From positions 1 to 64,000 of the forward strand of contig JBLIOE010000001.1 of assembly GCA_047639555.1 (NCBI GenBank): DNA of 64,000 bases, given 5' to 3'. Below, in pieces: positions 1 through 10,408 of this stretch (positions are counted from its first letter, which is position 1; every line of letters begins with the position of its first letter). The DNA comes from JAJRXC01 sp047639555 (GTDB taxonomy: Bacteria > Actinomycetota > Acidimicrobiia > Acidimicrobiales > Aldehydirespiratoraceae). The notes under the pieces were generated by a model. The model was not told where the DNA came from, searched no databases, and was given only the letters and a program-made list of their open reading frames with translations. Both the position numbers and the translations under genes were made by a program.

Positions 1-1127
1 TAGTCGAAGAGGAGGACGCCGCGGATGTTCTTGTTGTCGCGCATGTCTTGGTAGCCCTCGTTGATTTGGTCGAGGGTGTAGGTCTGGGTGACGAGTTCGT
101 CGAGCTTGAGCTGACCGGCCTGGTACATGCCGAGCAATCGAGGCACGGCCCGGCGAGGCGAGTCACTTCCGAAGATCGTGCCCTTGATCTGCTTGTTCAT
201 CATGGCGAACTCGAACAGGTTGAGCTGCACGTCCATCTGCATCATTGGCGCAAGGCCGGTGACCACGATCGTGCCGCCCTTACGGGTAAGGAACTGGGCC
301 GGAGCGATCATGTCGCCATAGACGACACCAGGAGTGAGGATCACACTGTCGGCCATCACACCTTCGGTGAGTCCGCCAACCAGCTCCATCGCTTCTTCCA
401 TCGACGACGCCGTGTGGGTCGACCCGAAGATCTCCGACTGCTCGCGCTTGAACTCTGACGGGTCGACGGCGATCACGTTCTTCGCGCCGGACAACTTCGC
501 CCCCTGAAGAGCGTTCACACCGATGCCGCCGCAACCCACAACCACCACCGTGTCGCCCGCGGCGACTTCGGCCCGGTTGACAGCAGAGCCATAACCGGTC
601 GCCACGCCACAACTCACGAGGGCGACAGGAATGAGCGGGATGTCCTTGTCGACCTTGATGACACTGTCTTCTGACAAGAGCATGTGCTCGGCAAAGGTGC
701 CGAGCTTGGCCATCGTGCTGATCTCTTCGCCGTTCGGGCCGTGGTGGCCACAACGGCCATCGGCCACCATGCCCGGGTTCATCGTGCCCGCGCCCAGATC
801 GCACAGATTCTGCTGACCCGAAGCACACCAACGACACTTGCCGCAGGCGGGCACGAACGAGACGGCGACGTGGTCGCCCACTGCGAAGTCGGTCACCCCT
901 TCGCCGACTTCGATGATCACACCGGAGCCTTCGTGGCCACCGATCACCGGAAACATCGAGGACTCGAGGCTGCCGAGGTCGCCCGTCACGATGTGTTCAT
1001 CGGAGTGGCACAGGCCGGCGGCAAAGGTCTTCACGAGCACTTCACCCTTGGCGGGGGCGTCGAGTTCGACGTCGGTCACCTGCCATTCCTGGTTCGCTCC
1101 ATGGAGGACAGCGGCGCGGGTCTTCAT
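1..1127 (-). CDS. NDMA-dependent (mycofactocin-associated) zinc alcohol dehydrogenase, cut by window edge
   Basis: Zinc-dependent medium-chain alcohol dehydrogenase of the type that needs an artificial acceptor (NDMA) in vitro and is thought to recycle its bound NAD(H) through mycofactocin in vivo. Read from an ATG at 1127 with a GAGGAG Shine-Dalgarno about 8 bases upstream. The sequence shows the catalytic zinc region GLCHSDEH near residue 40, GHEGSGV, a structural zinc cluster CGKCRWC...C, and the nucleotide-binding VVGCGGIG. The reading frame ends ...GVLLFD followed by 'ta' at the window edge, so the gene (375 residues) is probably complete apart from one base of its stop. It lies downstream of an SDR and mftE on the same strand. 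The subfamily is assigned from recalled family features; the zinc ADH call itself is firm. Confidence 0.85.
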   Translation of the reverse strand, partial: MKTRAAVLHGANQEWQVTDVELDAPAKGEVLVKTFAAGLCHSDEHIVTGDLGSLESSMFPVIGGHEGSGVIIEVGEGVTDFAVGDHVAVSFVPACGKCRWCASGQQNLCDLGAGTMNPGMVADGRCGHHGPNGEEISTMAKLGTFAEHMLLSEDSVIKVDKDIPLIPVALVSCGVATGYGSAVNRAEVAAGDTVVVVGCGGIGVNALQGAKLSGAKNVIAVDPSEFKREQSEIFGSTHTASSMEEAMELVGGLTEGVMADSVILTPGVVYGDMIAPAQFLTRKGGTIVVTGLAPMMQMDVQLNLFEFAMMNKQIKGTIFGSDSPRRAVPRLLGMYQAGQLKLDELVTQTYTLDQINEGYQDMRDNKNIRGVLLFD

Positions 1128-1185
1128 ATCAGGTCTCCTCGGTCAAACGATCGGGCCAGACCGTAGCGCCATGACCCCACCGGAG

Positions 1186-1977
1186 TCAGATGGTGCTGGT
1201 CATCCCGCCATCGACCGGGAGCACGACACCCGTCACCCCGGCAGCTCCGGGCGAGCAAAGGTAGGCGACGGCCGCCGCGATCTCCTCGGGTTCGATGAGT
1301 CGACCGATGGGACGTTGGTGCGTCGCGAACTCTGCGATGTCGATGCCGTAGGACGCCGCTGACGCTTCGAGGATTGCCGTCCGGGTCGAACCCGGAGCGA
1401 TCGCATTTGCGGTCACGCCTGTTCCGCTCAGGTCAATCGCCAGCGAACGAACGAGACCGATGACACCGTGTTTCGCCGCGACGTAGGGAGCCATCCTCTC
1501 GAGTCCAACCACGCCGGCCGTCGAGGCGACGCCAACGAAACGGCCTCTCCATGGTTCGGGGCTTTCGAGAATCGCCGGAATCGCGGCTCGGGCCGTGTGG
1601 AACACGCCGCGCAGATCGATGTCGACAACTGCGTCCCACTCTTCGTCGCTGACTTCCCAGAGTCGATCGCCAGCAGCGAAGACTCCGGCCATTGCTACGG
1701 CCGCGTCCAAGCGTCCGTAAAGATCGACGGCGGTCGCGACCGCTGCCCGCATCGCAGCCTGATCGCGCACGTCGGCGACGACAGCCGTGACATGGTCACC
1801 ACCGGCCACAGCGACGGCTTCGAGTTCAGCCTGCGTCCCGAGGGCATACGGAATTGCGGGCTCGTCGGCACACACGTCGGTGGCCACCACCGACCAGCCG
1901 TCCTCCACCAGCCGAGCGACTGTGGCTGCGCCCATTCCGCGGGCAGCTCCGGTGACTAGGGCGACGGGTCGATTCAC
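1186..1977 (-). CDS. SDR family oxidoreductase, mycofactocin-dependent subfamily
   Basis: Short-chain dehydrogenase of 263 residues starting at GTG 1977. The glycine-rich nucleotide motif TGAARGMG is near residue 10, the catalytic Tyr-Lys pair is in YVAAKHG, and the C-terminal segment VTGVVLPVDGG is typical of classical SDRs. The N-terminal pattern (ALVTGAARG, then DVCADEPAIPYALGT) and GRFVGVAS and APGSTRT resemble the SDR subfamily known to sit in mycofactocin clusters and to hold NAD(H) tightly. Its position between mftE (36 bases upstream) and the NDMA-type alcohol dehydrogenase supports this. The substrate cannot be told from sequence. Confidence 0.85.
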   Translation of the reverse strand: MNRPVALVTGAARGMGAATVARLVEDGWSVVATDVCADEPAIPYALGTQAELEAVAVAGGDHVTAVVADVRDQAAMRAAVATAVDLYGRLDAAVAMAGVFAAGDRLWEVSDEEWDAVVDIDLRGVFHTARAAIPAILESPEPWRGRFVGVASTAGVVGLERMAPYVAAKHGVIGLVRSLAIDLSGTGVTANAIAPGSTRTAILEASAASYGIDIAEFATHQRPIGRLIEPEEIAAAVAYLCSPGAAGVTGVVLPVDGGMTSTI

Positions 1978-2013
1978 GTAGACCAGCGTCGCAGGTGTTG
2001 CGCTCGAGTGCTA

Positions 2014-2685
2014 CTACCGGTCAAACGAGACGAGCTGCGCGGCCGCGTCGTCGATCAGATTGGAGAGCAGCGCGGCCCCTTCTTCGGCCGAGGCGCCCGC
2101 CGGGTCGCCCAGGATGCCGTTGGGCGAAACCTCGCGAACACCGGCCTCCATCATCTTCGGCAGAAGATCGGCCAACGGCTCGACGTTCCCGGGCTCAGCC
2201 ACATCGAGGCGGACAAGCTCCGGAGCGAGATGGAGCATGAGTGATGTCTCAGTGCGCCCAGCATGGGCGTCGGCGCCAGGGAGGCGGACCGACCACACAT
2301 CGAGTCGACGCCCTTCCGCCTCACAGGTGGTCGCCGCCGCCCGCAGCGCGTAGGCGTTACCACCATGTCCGTTGATCACGACGATGCGTTCGAATTCCGG
2401 ACCCGCGGTTCGGACGATCTCGATGAGCATGTCGCTCAGCACCTTGGTGCCGACCGACAACGTTCCGGCGAAGCCCGCATGCTCGCCCGACGCGCCAATC
2501 GCGATTGGCGGCGCGACGACTGTGCCCGGCGTGGCGTCGGCGACCCCGTCCGCAACCGCCTGAGCGATTCGGGTGTCGGTATCGAGCGGCAGATGCGGGC
2601 CGTGTTGCTCCGTCGCTCCAAGCGGAAGAAGTAACGTGCACGCGGCAACGTCTTCACTCGTCAGCGCTCCGAGCTGGACATCCAT
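2014..2685 (-). CDS. mftE: MftE, mycofactocin precursor peptidase (creatininase family)
   Basis: Creatininase-fold metallopeptidase of 223 residues. In mycofactocin biosynthesis MftE cuts the MftC-modified precursor and releases the C-terminal Val-Tyr-derived dipeptide, the substrate of MftD. Visible motifs are PLGATEQHGPHLPLDTD near the N-terminus (Glu, His and Asp metal ligands) and VINGHGGN. The ATG at 2685 shares one base with the stop of the upstream hydrolase gene (TGATG), implying translational coupling; a TTG lies one codon earlier. Creatininase relatives occur in other pathways, but two likely mycofactocin client enzymes follow directly and mftA, B, C and D are in the same window. 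Confidence 0.87.
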   Translation of the reverse strand: MDVQLGALTSEDVAACTLLLPLGATEQHGPHLPLDTDTRIAQAVADGVADATPGTVVAPPIAIGASGEHAGFAGTLSVGTKVLSDMLIEIVRTAGPEFERIVVINGHGGNAYALRAAATTCEAEGRRLDVWSVRLPGADAHAGRTETSLMLHLAPELVRLDVAEPGNVEPLADLLPKMMEAGVREVSPNGILGDPAGASAEEGAALLSNLIDDAAAQLVSFDR

Positions 2686-4262
2686 CAACCGGCCGCCAGT
2701 TGGTACGTGTTGCCACGGTCATCGTGAACTTCCCAGGCCTCACCGTCGACGGCGAGTTCAAGCACGCCGTCAATCGCCCGCGCCGAGACCTCCCATCCGG
2801 GTGGGAGGTCGAGGTCGGCAACAAGATCTCCCCGCAAGCCACCGTCGCTCGCAGAGATCATCGTCCACATCCCACCCTCTGGGTCGATCAGTTCGAAGAG
2901 TTCGCGATCGGCATTGAATCGCCGCACATCCGACCGTTGGACCAACTGCGCGGTGTACGAGGCATTCGGATCCGTGCTCGGCTCAACGAAGCGAACCTGC
3001 TCGAGGCGAAGATTCCGGCCGTCGTGATGCTCCAGCGCCATAACGCCGGTGAGCTCCACCGAGTCGGCGATATTCGTACGAACATCAAACGATGCACCCG
3101 GGCTTTCGGGGCACGGGTACACACCGAGCGACGTGTAGATGTCGTATGCATTCAAGTCGTCAGTATTCGCCACCGACTCACGAACAGCTTCGCAGTAGTG
3201 GGCGCCCTGGACTGCGTTGAGCGTGGTGGTCTGCTCGCCCGGAGCGACACCCTCCGCGAGAAATTCGACCAGGATCTCGCTGACAAGGTCGGCCGCAACC
3301 TCCGGAACCCAGTGGTTCACAAGGTCGATGACCTCGAACCGAAGGCCACCAGTCACCAACGCACCGGTGGCCCATGCGGGATCCGGACCCAGGAAGTTGT
3401 CGCCCGTGCTCCAGATGAAGAGCGCGGGCACATCGATCTCGCCAACGTCGAACCCGTCAGCGTTGAAGGATGCTCGGTACCAGTTGAGCGCGGCGATCAA
3501 CGTGTCCGCATCGTTGAGCACCTCAATCTGCACCTCCGCATCTTCCGCGCTGAGGCCCGCATCGGTCATCACGCCGCGAAGCGCTGCGCCGTCGTTCGCG
3601 GTGAAGATGATCTCGGAGCCCTCGCGCACGAACGAATTGACGTAGGACGACCGATTCGCTTGGTCGCTTTCCGCAGAGCCGATTGTGTCGGTGAGCGCGG
3701 CGGGATGTGGGGTCGACACCGACCCCATCGACCGCACTCGGTCGGGGAACAGACTCGCCACCGCCCATGCGCCCGCGCCGCCGAAGTCGTGGCCGATCAC
3801 GTGGAATGTGTCGATGCCGAGTGTGTCGGCCATCCCGACGACATCGCCGGCAATGAGTTCAATCCGATAGTCGTCGACATCTGAAGGCCGAGCGCCGGGC
3901 GAATAGCCGCGCTGATCGGGCGCGATCACTCGGTATCCCTCAGCTGCAAGCGCGTCGATCTGGTTTTGCCACATCGCCGACGTACTCGGGAACCCGTGGA
4001 GCAGAAAGACGGGGTCGCCATCAGGCGGGCCCGCGGTTCGGGCTACGAAGACGAAGTCGCCAACGGCGATCTCGATGAGCTGTGTCTCAAGCGGGTTGAC
4101 CGCCGGCTCGATGGTCGTTGTTGTGACCGCGTCGGTGATGGTCGACGCGACTGCGGTGGTCGACGTCGTCGCCGCAGGAGCGACATCGTCGCCGGTGTCA
4201 TCGCTACAGCCCGCGGCGAGAAGGGCTCCAACGATCAAAGGGAGGGCGAGGCAACGGATCAT
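2685..4262 (-). CDS. Secreted lipoprotein alpha/beta hydrolase, Asp-nucleophile type, with C-terminal extension
   Basis: A 525-residue exported lipoprotein. The N-terminus is a signal peptide ending in the lipobox LAAGC, then a Thr/Ala-rich linker. The alpha/beta-hydrolase domain (about residues 55-345) has HGFPSTSAMW, APDQRGY and the nucleophile elbow GHDFGGAG with Asp in place of Ser, as in epoxide hydrolases and haloalkane dehalogenases, and a late His in NHWVPE. About 175 further residues form a separate C-terminal region that I do not recognise. The start at 4262 is supported by the lipobox and by a TACGGT element at 4269-4274, six bases upstream. It overlaps mftE by one base and may head that operon. 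The substrate is unknown. Confidence 0.75.
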   Translation of the reverse strand: MIRCLALPLIVGALLAAGCSDDTGDDVAPAATTSTTAVASTITDAVTTTTIEPAVNPLETQLIEIAVGDFVFVARTAGPPDGDPVFLLHGFPSTSAMWQNQIDALAAEGYRVIAPDQRGYSPGARPSDVDDYRIELIAGDVVGMADTLGIDTFHVIGHDFGGAGAWAVASLFPDRVRSMGSVSTPHPAALTDTIGSAESDQANRSSYVNSFVREGSEIIFTANDGAALRGVMTDAGLSAEDAEVQIEVLNDADTLIAALNWYRASFNADGFDVGEIDVPALFIWSTGDNFLGPDPAWATGALVTGGLRFEVIDLVNHWVPEVAADLVSEILVEFLAEGVAPGEQTTTLNAVQGAHYCEAVRESVANTDDLNAYDIYTSLGVYPCPESPGASFDVRTNIADSVELTGVMALEHHDGRNLRLEQVRFVEPSTDPNASYTAQLVQRSDVRRFNADRELFELIDPEGGMWTMISASDGGLRGDLVADLDLPPGWEVSARAIDGVLELAVDGEAWEVHDDRGNTYQLAAG

Positions 4263-4316
4263 GCGGCGACCGTAGTGGAATCGATTCGTTCGGCCCGAGC
4301 CGGATACCTTCTCGCG
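4263..4316. promoter_or_regulatory. Back-to-back leaderless promoters (hydrolase-mftE operon and TauD gene)
   Basis: The 54-base intergenic stretch holds two divergent -10 like elements. TACCTT at 4305-4310 is six bases before the TauD ATG. On the minus strand TACGGT (4269-4274) is six bases before the hydrolase ATG. That spacing is what is expected when transcription begins at or next to the start codon. No Shine-Dalgarno is visible for either gene. The two promoters lie about 30 bases apart, so their -35 regions must overlap. Confidence 0.55.
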
Positions 4317-5171
4317 ATGATCGACGTTCCCGAGACCAACAATCCCGAGACCAATCTTGAGGTTCGGCCGCTCACCGGTGTCTTTGGTGCGGAGATCCGC
4401 GGACTCCCCTGTGTCGATCAGCTCACCGAAGACGAGACCGCGGCGGTTCTCGACGCGGTGCATGAACACCAGGTCATCTTCATTCAGGGTCAGGAGGCGC
4501 TCGGCGACGAGGGTCACCTCGAGTTCATGCTCCGCTTGGGCTCGCCGTATGTGCACCCACTCGCCCGCGTGGCCGGTCGCACCGAAGCCTCTGCTGACCA
4601 CATCATTGACGATGCCGATCATCCGCCCTTCCAGGATCGCTGGCACACCGATGTCACCTGGGATCTCGAACCGCCGACCATCGGGTCGCTTCGGCCAATC
4701 GATATGCCGGCGCATGGTGGCGACACCCTGTGGGCCTCCATGTACGCGGCCTACGACGGACTCTCGGAGGCATACCGGGAGACCATCGATGGGCTCACTG
4801 CCCACCATGATCTCGGCGATGGTGAGGCTTTCAAGTCGAAGGGCGGCCTGAAGGCGTACGAGATGGCCAACGAGCTTCTGCCGGATACCCGCCACCCGGT
4901 CGTGGGCACCCATCCCGCGACCGGCCGGAAATATCTCTACGTGAACAAGCAGTTCACGAGGCGAATTGTCGATCTCGAACCGAACGAGTCAGCGACCGTT
5001 CTCGGCTTCCTGGTGGACCACGCCGTGCACCCAAACAACTGTCTGCGCCACACGTGGACGATCGGCGAACTCTGCCTCTGGGACGAGCGAGCAACGCAAC
5101 ATCTTGCGACTGCCGACCACTTCCCGGCCCGTCGAGAGATGGCTCGGGTGGCGGTGGGCGATCTCGTCTGA
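4317..5171 (+). CDS. TauD/TfdA family 2-oxoglutarate-dependent dioxygenase
   Basis: Fe(II)/2-oxoglutarate oxygenase of 284 residues. The iron-binding HxD is in WHTDVTW, the distal His in WDERATQH, and the 2-oxoglutarate-binding Arg is likely in the closing RREMARV. Further family landmarks are GDTLWASMYAAYDGL and HPVVGTHPATGRKYLYVN. The family hydroxylates taurine, sulfonates, phenoxyacetates, alkyl sulfates or carnitine-type substrates; the sequence does not say which. The ATG at 4317 is chosen because TACCTT lies six bases before it and because the family N-terminus (EVRPLTGVFGAEI) follows. The gene precedes an acyl-CoA dehydrogenase pair on the same strand with a 12-base gap. Confidence 0.85.
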   Translation: MIDVPETNNPETNLEVRPLTGVFGAEIRGLPCVDQLTEDETAAVLDAVHEHQVIFIQGQEALGDEGHLEFMLRLGSPYVHPLARVAGRTEASADHIIDDADHPPFQDRWHTDVTWDLEPPTIGSLRPIDMPAHGGDTLWASMYAAYDGLSEAYRETIDGLTAHHDLGDGEAFKSKGGLKAYEMANELLPDTRHPVVGTHPATGRKYLYVNKQFTRRIVDLEPNESATVLGFLVDHAVHPNNCLRHTWTIGELCLWDERATQHLATADHFPARREMARVAVGDLV

Positions 5172-5183
5172 GATTGTCTCGAC

Positions 5184-6368
5184 ATGCATGTCGACCTGAC
5201 GACGAAACAAAAAGAACTGCAGGCCGAGCTCCGCGACTACTTCACGACGTTGATGACCCCCGAGGTCAAGGCGTCGATTCGGAACGACGAGCTCAGCGAA
5301 AACAAGCCCTACCGCAAGCTGATCCGGAAAATCGGCGCCGACGGTTGGCTCGGTGTCGCGTGGCCCACGGAGTACGGCGGGAAGGGTTACACCCCCGTCG
5401 AGAACTACATCTTCTTCAACGAAGCACAGAAGGCGGGTTGCCCGATCCCCTTCCTGACCACCAACACGGTTGGCCCAACGCTGCGCAACTTCGGTAGCGA
5501 AGAACAGAAGAAGGAGATGCTCCCCAAGATTCTGGCGGGCGACCTCTTCTTCTCCATCGGCTACTCCGAACCAGGGGCGGGCTCCGACCTCGCATCGCTA
5601 CAGACAAAGGCGGTGAAGGACGGCGACGAGTGGGTCATCAATGGCCAGAAGCTCTACACGTCGCTCGCGTGGGACGCCGACTATGTCTGGCTTGCGGCCC
5701 GCACCGATCCCGATGCTCCGGCCCACAAGGGCATCACGATCTTCCTCGTGCCGACCGACGATCCCGGCTTCTCGATCACCCCGTTCATCACGATGGGCAC
5801 GACCAACACCACGGCAACGTTCTACGACGACGTGCGCGTCCCCGAGACGGCCGTTGTCGGCGAGGTGAACGGCGGCTGGCATCTCATCACGAACCAGCTC
5901 AACCAAGAGCGCGTGTCGCTGTGCGCGGCCGGCGGCATCACCAACACCGTGGATCAGATCATCGACTGGTGCCGAGAAACCGAACATCCCGACGGCGGTC
6001 GAGTGATCGATCAGCAGTGGGTACAGATGAAGTTGGGGGAGATGCGGGCTCGTGTTCGATTCCTCGACCTTCTCAACTGGAAGGTCGCCTACAACGCCAC
6101 GACGGGCGAGCTGAACCCGGCCGTCGCCAGCTCCGTGAAGGTGTTTGGCTCCGAGTCGATGCACATCATCTACAAAGAAGCGACCGAGCTTTTCGGTGCT
6201 CTCGGTGCCCTCCGCCCTGGCTCACCGGGAGCGATTCTGGCGGGCCGTATCGAAGAGCTCTACCGCGGCGTCTGGATCCTGACGTTTGGCGGCGGCACCA
6301 ACGAACTTCAGCGAGACATCATCGGGTGGGCCGGCATGGCCCTCCCCCGCGAAAAGCGGAGGAAGTAG
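5184..6368 (+). CDS. Acyl-CoA dehydrogenase, subunit 1 of a pair
   Basis: Flavin-dependent acyl-CoA dehydrogenase of 394 residues. Family signatures include GYSEPGAGSDLASLQT (substrate/FAD region), DGDEWVINGQKLYTS, DDVRVPETAVVGE, and GGGTNELQRDIIGWAG at the C-terminus. It is followed two bases later by a second, more divergent acyl-CoA dehydrogenase. Such tandem pairs in actinobacteria commonly form alpha2beta2 heterotetramers acting on steroid side-chain or other bulky acyl-CoAs (family knowledge; the substrate here is unknown). The ATG at 5184 gives a normal family length. Confidence 0.88.
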   Translation: MHVDLTTKQKELQAELRDYFTTLMTPEVKASIRNDELSENKPYRKLIRKIGADGWLGVAWPTEYGGKGYTPVENYIFFNEAQKAGCPIPFLTTNTVGPTLRNFGSEEQKKEMLPKILAGDLFFSIGYSEPGAGSDLASLQTKAVKDGDEWVINGQKLYTSLAWDADYVWLAARTDPDAPAHKGITIFLVPTDDPGFSITPFITMGTTNTTATFYDDVRVPETAVVGEVNGGWHLITNQLNQERVSLCAAGGITNTVDQIIDWCRETEHPDGGRVIDQQWVQMKLGEMRARVRFLDLLNWKVAYNATTGELNPAVASSVKVFGSESMHIIYKEATELFGALGALRPGSPGAILAGRIEELYRGVWILTFGGGTNELQRDIIGWAGMALPREKRRK

Positions 6369-6370
6369 CG

Positions 6371-7468
6371 ATGGACTTCAACCTGGACGAAACCGAACAA
6401 GCGGTCAGCGACCTGGCCATGCAAATCCTCGGCGACAAGGTCGACCACGAGCGACTCAAAGAGATCGAGGCGAGCCTGGACGACGGCGGCGTGTGGTTTG
6501 CCGACGCCGAATGGGCCCTACTGGCCGAGGCCGGACTCGTCGGCATCGCGCTGCCGGAAGCCCACGGCGGAGGCGGACTCAGCATCATCGAAGCCGGCCT
6601 CGTCTGCGAGGCCGTCGGCCGTCACGTCGCCCCGGTCCCCATGTTGCCCACGACACTCGCCGCGATGGCGATCGCCGAATTCGGCGACGACACCACACAA
6701 GCCGAACTCCTCCCCGGCGTCTGTGACGGAAGCCTGATTCTCACGATCGCGATCGCCGAGTCGCTCCGCGAAGACCTCGCTCGACCCGGCGTCACTGCCG
6801 ATCCGTCAGGTGCCCTGACCGGGGTGAAGTCAGTCGTCGAATTCGCGGAGCTGGCCACTCATGCGGTCGTGAACGCGATCGGCCCCGACGGCGTTGGTCT
6901 CTATCTCGTCGCCCTCGATTCTGCGGGCCCGTCGTCCGAGCGGGGCGTCACGTCGCGCAAGGAAACCGTCCACGAACTCACGTTCACGAACACGCCCGCC
7001 GCACTCCTCGCCACGGGCGAAGAAGCGGTTCGCTGGTTCGAGGCTCGTTACCTCGGACTTGTGTGTGCCACCCAGCTCGGTGTCGTTGAGGGGCAGCTCC
7101 GCCTGACCGCCTCGTACACAAGCGAGCGAGAGCAATTCGGCCGGCCCGTCGCCACCTTCCAGGCGGTAACCCAACGACTCGCCGATTGTTACATTCAGAT
7201 TGAGGGCCTGCGGCTCCAAACACAGAGTGCGCTTTGGCGCATCGCCAACGCGCAGGACCCTTGGGAGGACCTCCGTATCGCGAAGTGGTTCGGCTCCGAG
7301 GGTGCGCACTTTGTTGCTCATGGCGCCCAGCACATGCACGGTGGCGTCGGCGTCGACGTCGACTATCCGCTGCATCGTTTCACGCTTTGGAACAAGCACC
7401 TCGAGGTAACCCTCGGCGCAGGAAACCAGCAGCTACGCGCCATTGGCGCGGCGCTCGCGCTTGACTGA
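6371..7468 (+). CDS. Acyl-CoA dehydrogenase, subunit 2 of a pair
   Basis: Second acyl-CoA dehydrogenase of the pair, 365 residues, starting two bases after the stop of the first. It keeps the FAD fold (VGIALPEAHGGGG, YTSEREQFGRPVATFQAV, HMHGGVGVDVDYPLHR) but is shorter and less canonical than its partner; the usual substrate motif is replaced by ESLREDLARPGV. This asymmetry fits a heteromeric enzyme in which FAD and active-site residues are contributed across subunits. It is probably co-transcribed with the upstream TauD and acyl-CoA dehydrogenase genes; gpmI follows four bases later. Confidence 0.87.
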   Translation: MDFNLDETEQAVSDLAMQILGDKVDHERLKEIEASLDDGGVWFADAEWALLAEAGLVGIALPEAHGGGGLSIIEAGLVCEAVGRHVAPVPMLPTTLAAMAIAEFGDDTTQAELLPGVCDGSLILTIAIAESLREDLARPGVTADPSGALTGVKSVVEFAELATHAVVNAIGPDGVGLYLVALDSAGPSSERGVTSRKETVHELTFTNTPAALLATGEEAVRWFEARYLGLVCATQLGVVEGQLRLTASYTSEREQFGRPVATFQAVTQRLADCYIQIEGLRLQTQSALWRIANAQDPWEDLRIAKWFGSEGAHFVAHGAQHMHGGVGVDVDYPLHRFTLWNKHLEVTLGAGNQQLRAIGAALALD

Positions 7469-7472
7469 ACGT

Positions 7473-9113
<1,641 letters not shown>

Positions 9114-9114
9114 A

Positions 9115-10284
9115 TCAGCGCGGCGGCGGGGAGAAGTTCGGCGGGACGATGATGTCGTCGGGGGTGAGGTCGGCAATCGAGTCGACGCCAATACCTCGAA
9201 GCGTGGCATCAATGCCGCCACGCAAGATGTCGAGCACGTTTTCGACGCCAGCCTGACCGTTGGCGGCGAGGCCCCACAGGTATGCCCGGCCAATCATCAC
9301 CGCGTCGGCGCCCAGGGCGCACGCCTTCACAACGTCGGAGCCGCGACGAACGCCACCGTCGAGCACGACTTCGACCTGATCGCCGACGGCGGCGACGATC
9401 TCAGGCAGCATCCGGATCGAAGCCGGGGCACCGTCAACATTGTTGCCGCCGTGGTTGGACACCGACAGGCACGTCGCGCCCGCATCAACAGCCCGACGGG
9501 CCTCGTCAGCCCGCACGACGCCTTTGACCATGAACGGTCCGTCCCATTGGTCGCGGAGCCAGGCGACGTCGTCCCACGTGGGCGGTGGCGTGCCCATCCA
9601 GGTGCCGTAGGCCTCGAAGAACACTGGGGGCTTGTCGTCGCCCGTGACAAAGTTTGGCACCGTCAGGCGTGGGATCTGCCCGGCCTTCGCCCAGGTCCAC
9701 GCCCACCGCGGCCTCGTCATCACCGAGGGGGCGTGGGGAATGAGTTCCTTGAGACTGAACGACTGCGGGATAGCTGGACTTCCCCAGTCGCGACCGTGTG
9801 AGAACGACCAGTCGAGGGTGAGGATGAGGCCGACCGCACCGGCAGCTTTCGCCCGCTCGATACGGGCGAGCATCGAGTCCTTGTCGCCTGCCCAGTAGAT
9901 CTGGAAGAAGAGCTGCGAATTGACGGCCGCAACCTCTTCGATGGGCTTCGAGGCGAACGACGAGAGCCCGGACGGGATCCCGCGATTGGCGGCACCACCG
10001 GCAACGGCGAGCTCGCCGTCGGGATGTACGGCTTGCACACCCGTGGGCGACATGATCACCGGCATCGACGCTGACTGACCCATGACAGTGACATCCATGG
10101 AACGTTCGGCGGCTTGACCAGCCGTGACCGGACGGAAGCCGATCTCGTCGAATGCGGAGACGTTGTCGCGCATCGAGATGCCGGCTTCGGAACCGGCGAT
10201 CAGTGCGCCGTAAACCGATTTCGGAAGTCGCTTCTTCGCCCGTTCTTGGGCGATTGCGACTGTCTCAAACCAAGGATTTCCCAC
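9115..10284 (-). CDS. mftD: MftD, pre-mycofactocin synthase
   Basis: FMN-dependent enzyme of the lactate/glycolate oxidase family, 389 residues. MftD oxidatively deaminates the MftE product to give pre-mycofactocin. The N-terminus NPWFETVAIAQERAKKRLPK is the hallmark of MftD. FMN-binding landmarks follow: MSPTGVQAVHPDGE, LSSFASKPIEEV, SNHGGNNVDG, VVLDGGVRRGSDVVKA and GADAVMIGRAY. The start is GTG at 10284 with TACCGT six bases upstream (10291-10296), so the transcript is probably leaderless. Unusually it stands alone, about 6.4 kb from mftE and 6.2 kb from mftC. Confidence 0.93.
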   Translation of the reverse strand: MGNPWFETVAIAQERAKKRLPKSVYGALIAGSEAGISMRDNVSAFDEIGFRPVTAGQAAERSMDVTVMGQSASMPVIMSPTGVQAVHPDGELAVAGGAANRGIPSGLSSFASKPIEEVAAVNSQLFFQIYWAGDKDSMLARIERAKAAGAVGLILTLDWSFSHGRDWGSPAIPQSFSLKELIPHAPSVMTRPRWAWTWAKAGQIPRLTVPNFVTGDDKPPVFFEAYGTWMGTPPPTWDDVAWLRDQWDGPFMVKGVVRADEARRAVDAGATCLSVSNHGGNNVDGAPASIRMLPEIVAAVGDQVEVVLDGGVRRGSDVVKACALGADAVMIGRAYLWGLAANGQAGVENVLDILRGGIDATLRGIGVDSIADLTPDDIIVPPNFSPPPR

Positions 10285-10290
10285 GCAGAG

Positions 10291-10296
10291 ACGGTA
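10291..10296 (-). promoter_or_regulatory. -10 element of mftD (leaderless)
   Basis: Minus-strand TACCGT six bases before the GTG start of mftD. The same hexamer at the same spacing precedes mshC at 43603-43608. No Shine-Dalgarno is present. A monocistronic promoter fits the isolated position of mftD. Confidence 0.5.
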
Positions 10297-10340
10297 GCGG
10301 CGGACAGCAGAAACGCGCTTATCTAACAACGCGCCGCCCA

Positions 10341-10376
10341 AAAAGCAAAGAACCGCACCCTGAGAGGTGCGGTTCT
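10341..10376 (-). terminator. Rho-independent terminator of the MT0933-type gene
   Basis: Perfect 11-bp inverted repeat AGAACCGCACC / GGTGCGGTTCT with a six-base loop. On the minus strand it is followed by TTTGCTTTTT. It lies about 30 bases past the stop of the small gene at 10409-10582 and upstream of the mftD promoter, separating the two units. Confidence 0.8.
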
Positions 10377-10408
10377 GAGACGAGTGGCCGAGAATCTCGG
10401 CCGAGGAT

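Noticed and set aside
2505..3884. Long plus-strand open frame of 459 codons
   Set aside because: It is antisense to the lipoprotein hydrolase, which has a signal peptide, catalytic motifs and promoter; the frame is a GC-rich shadow.
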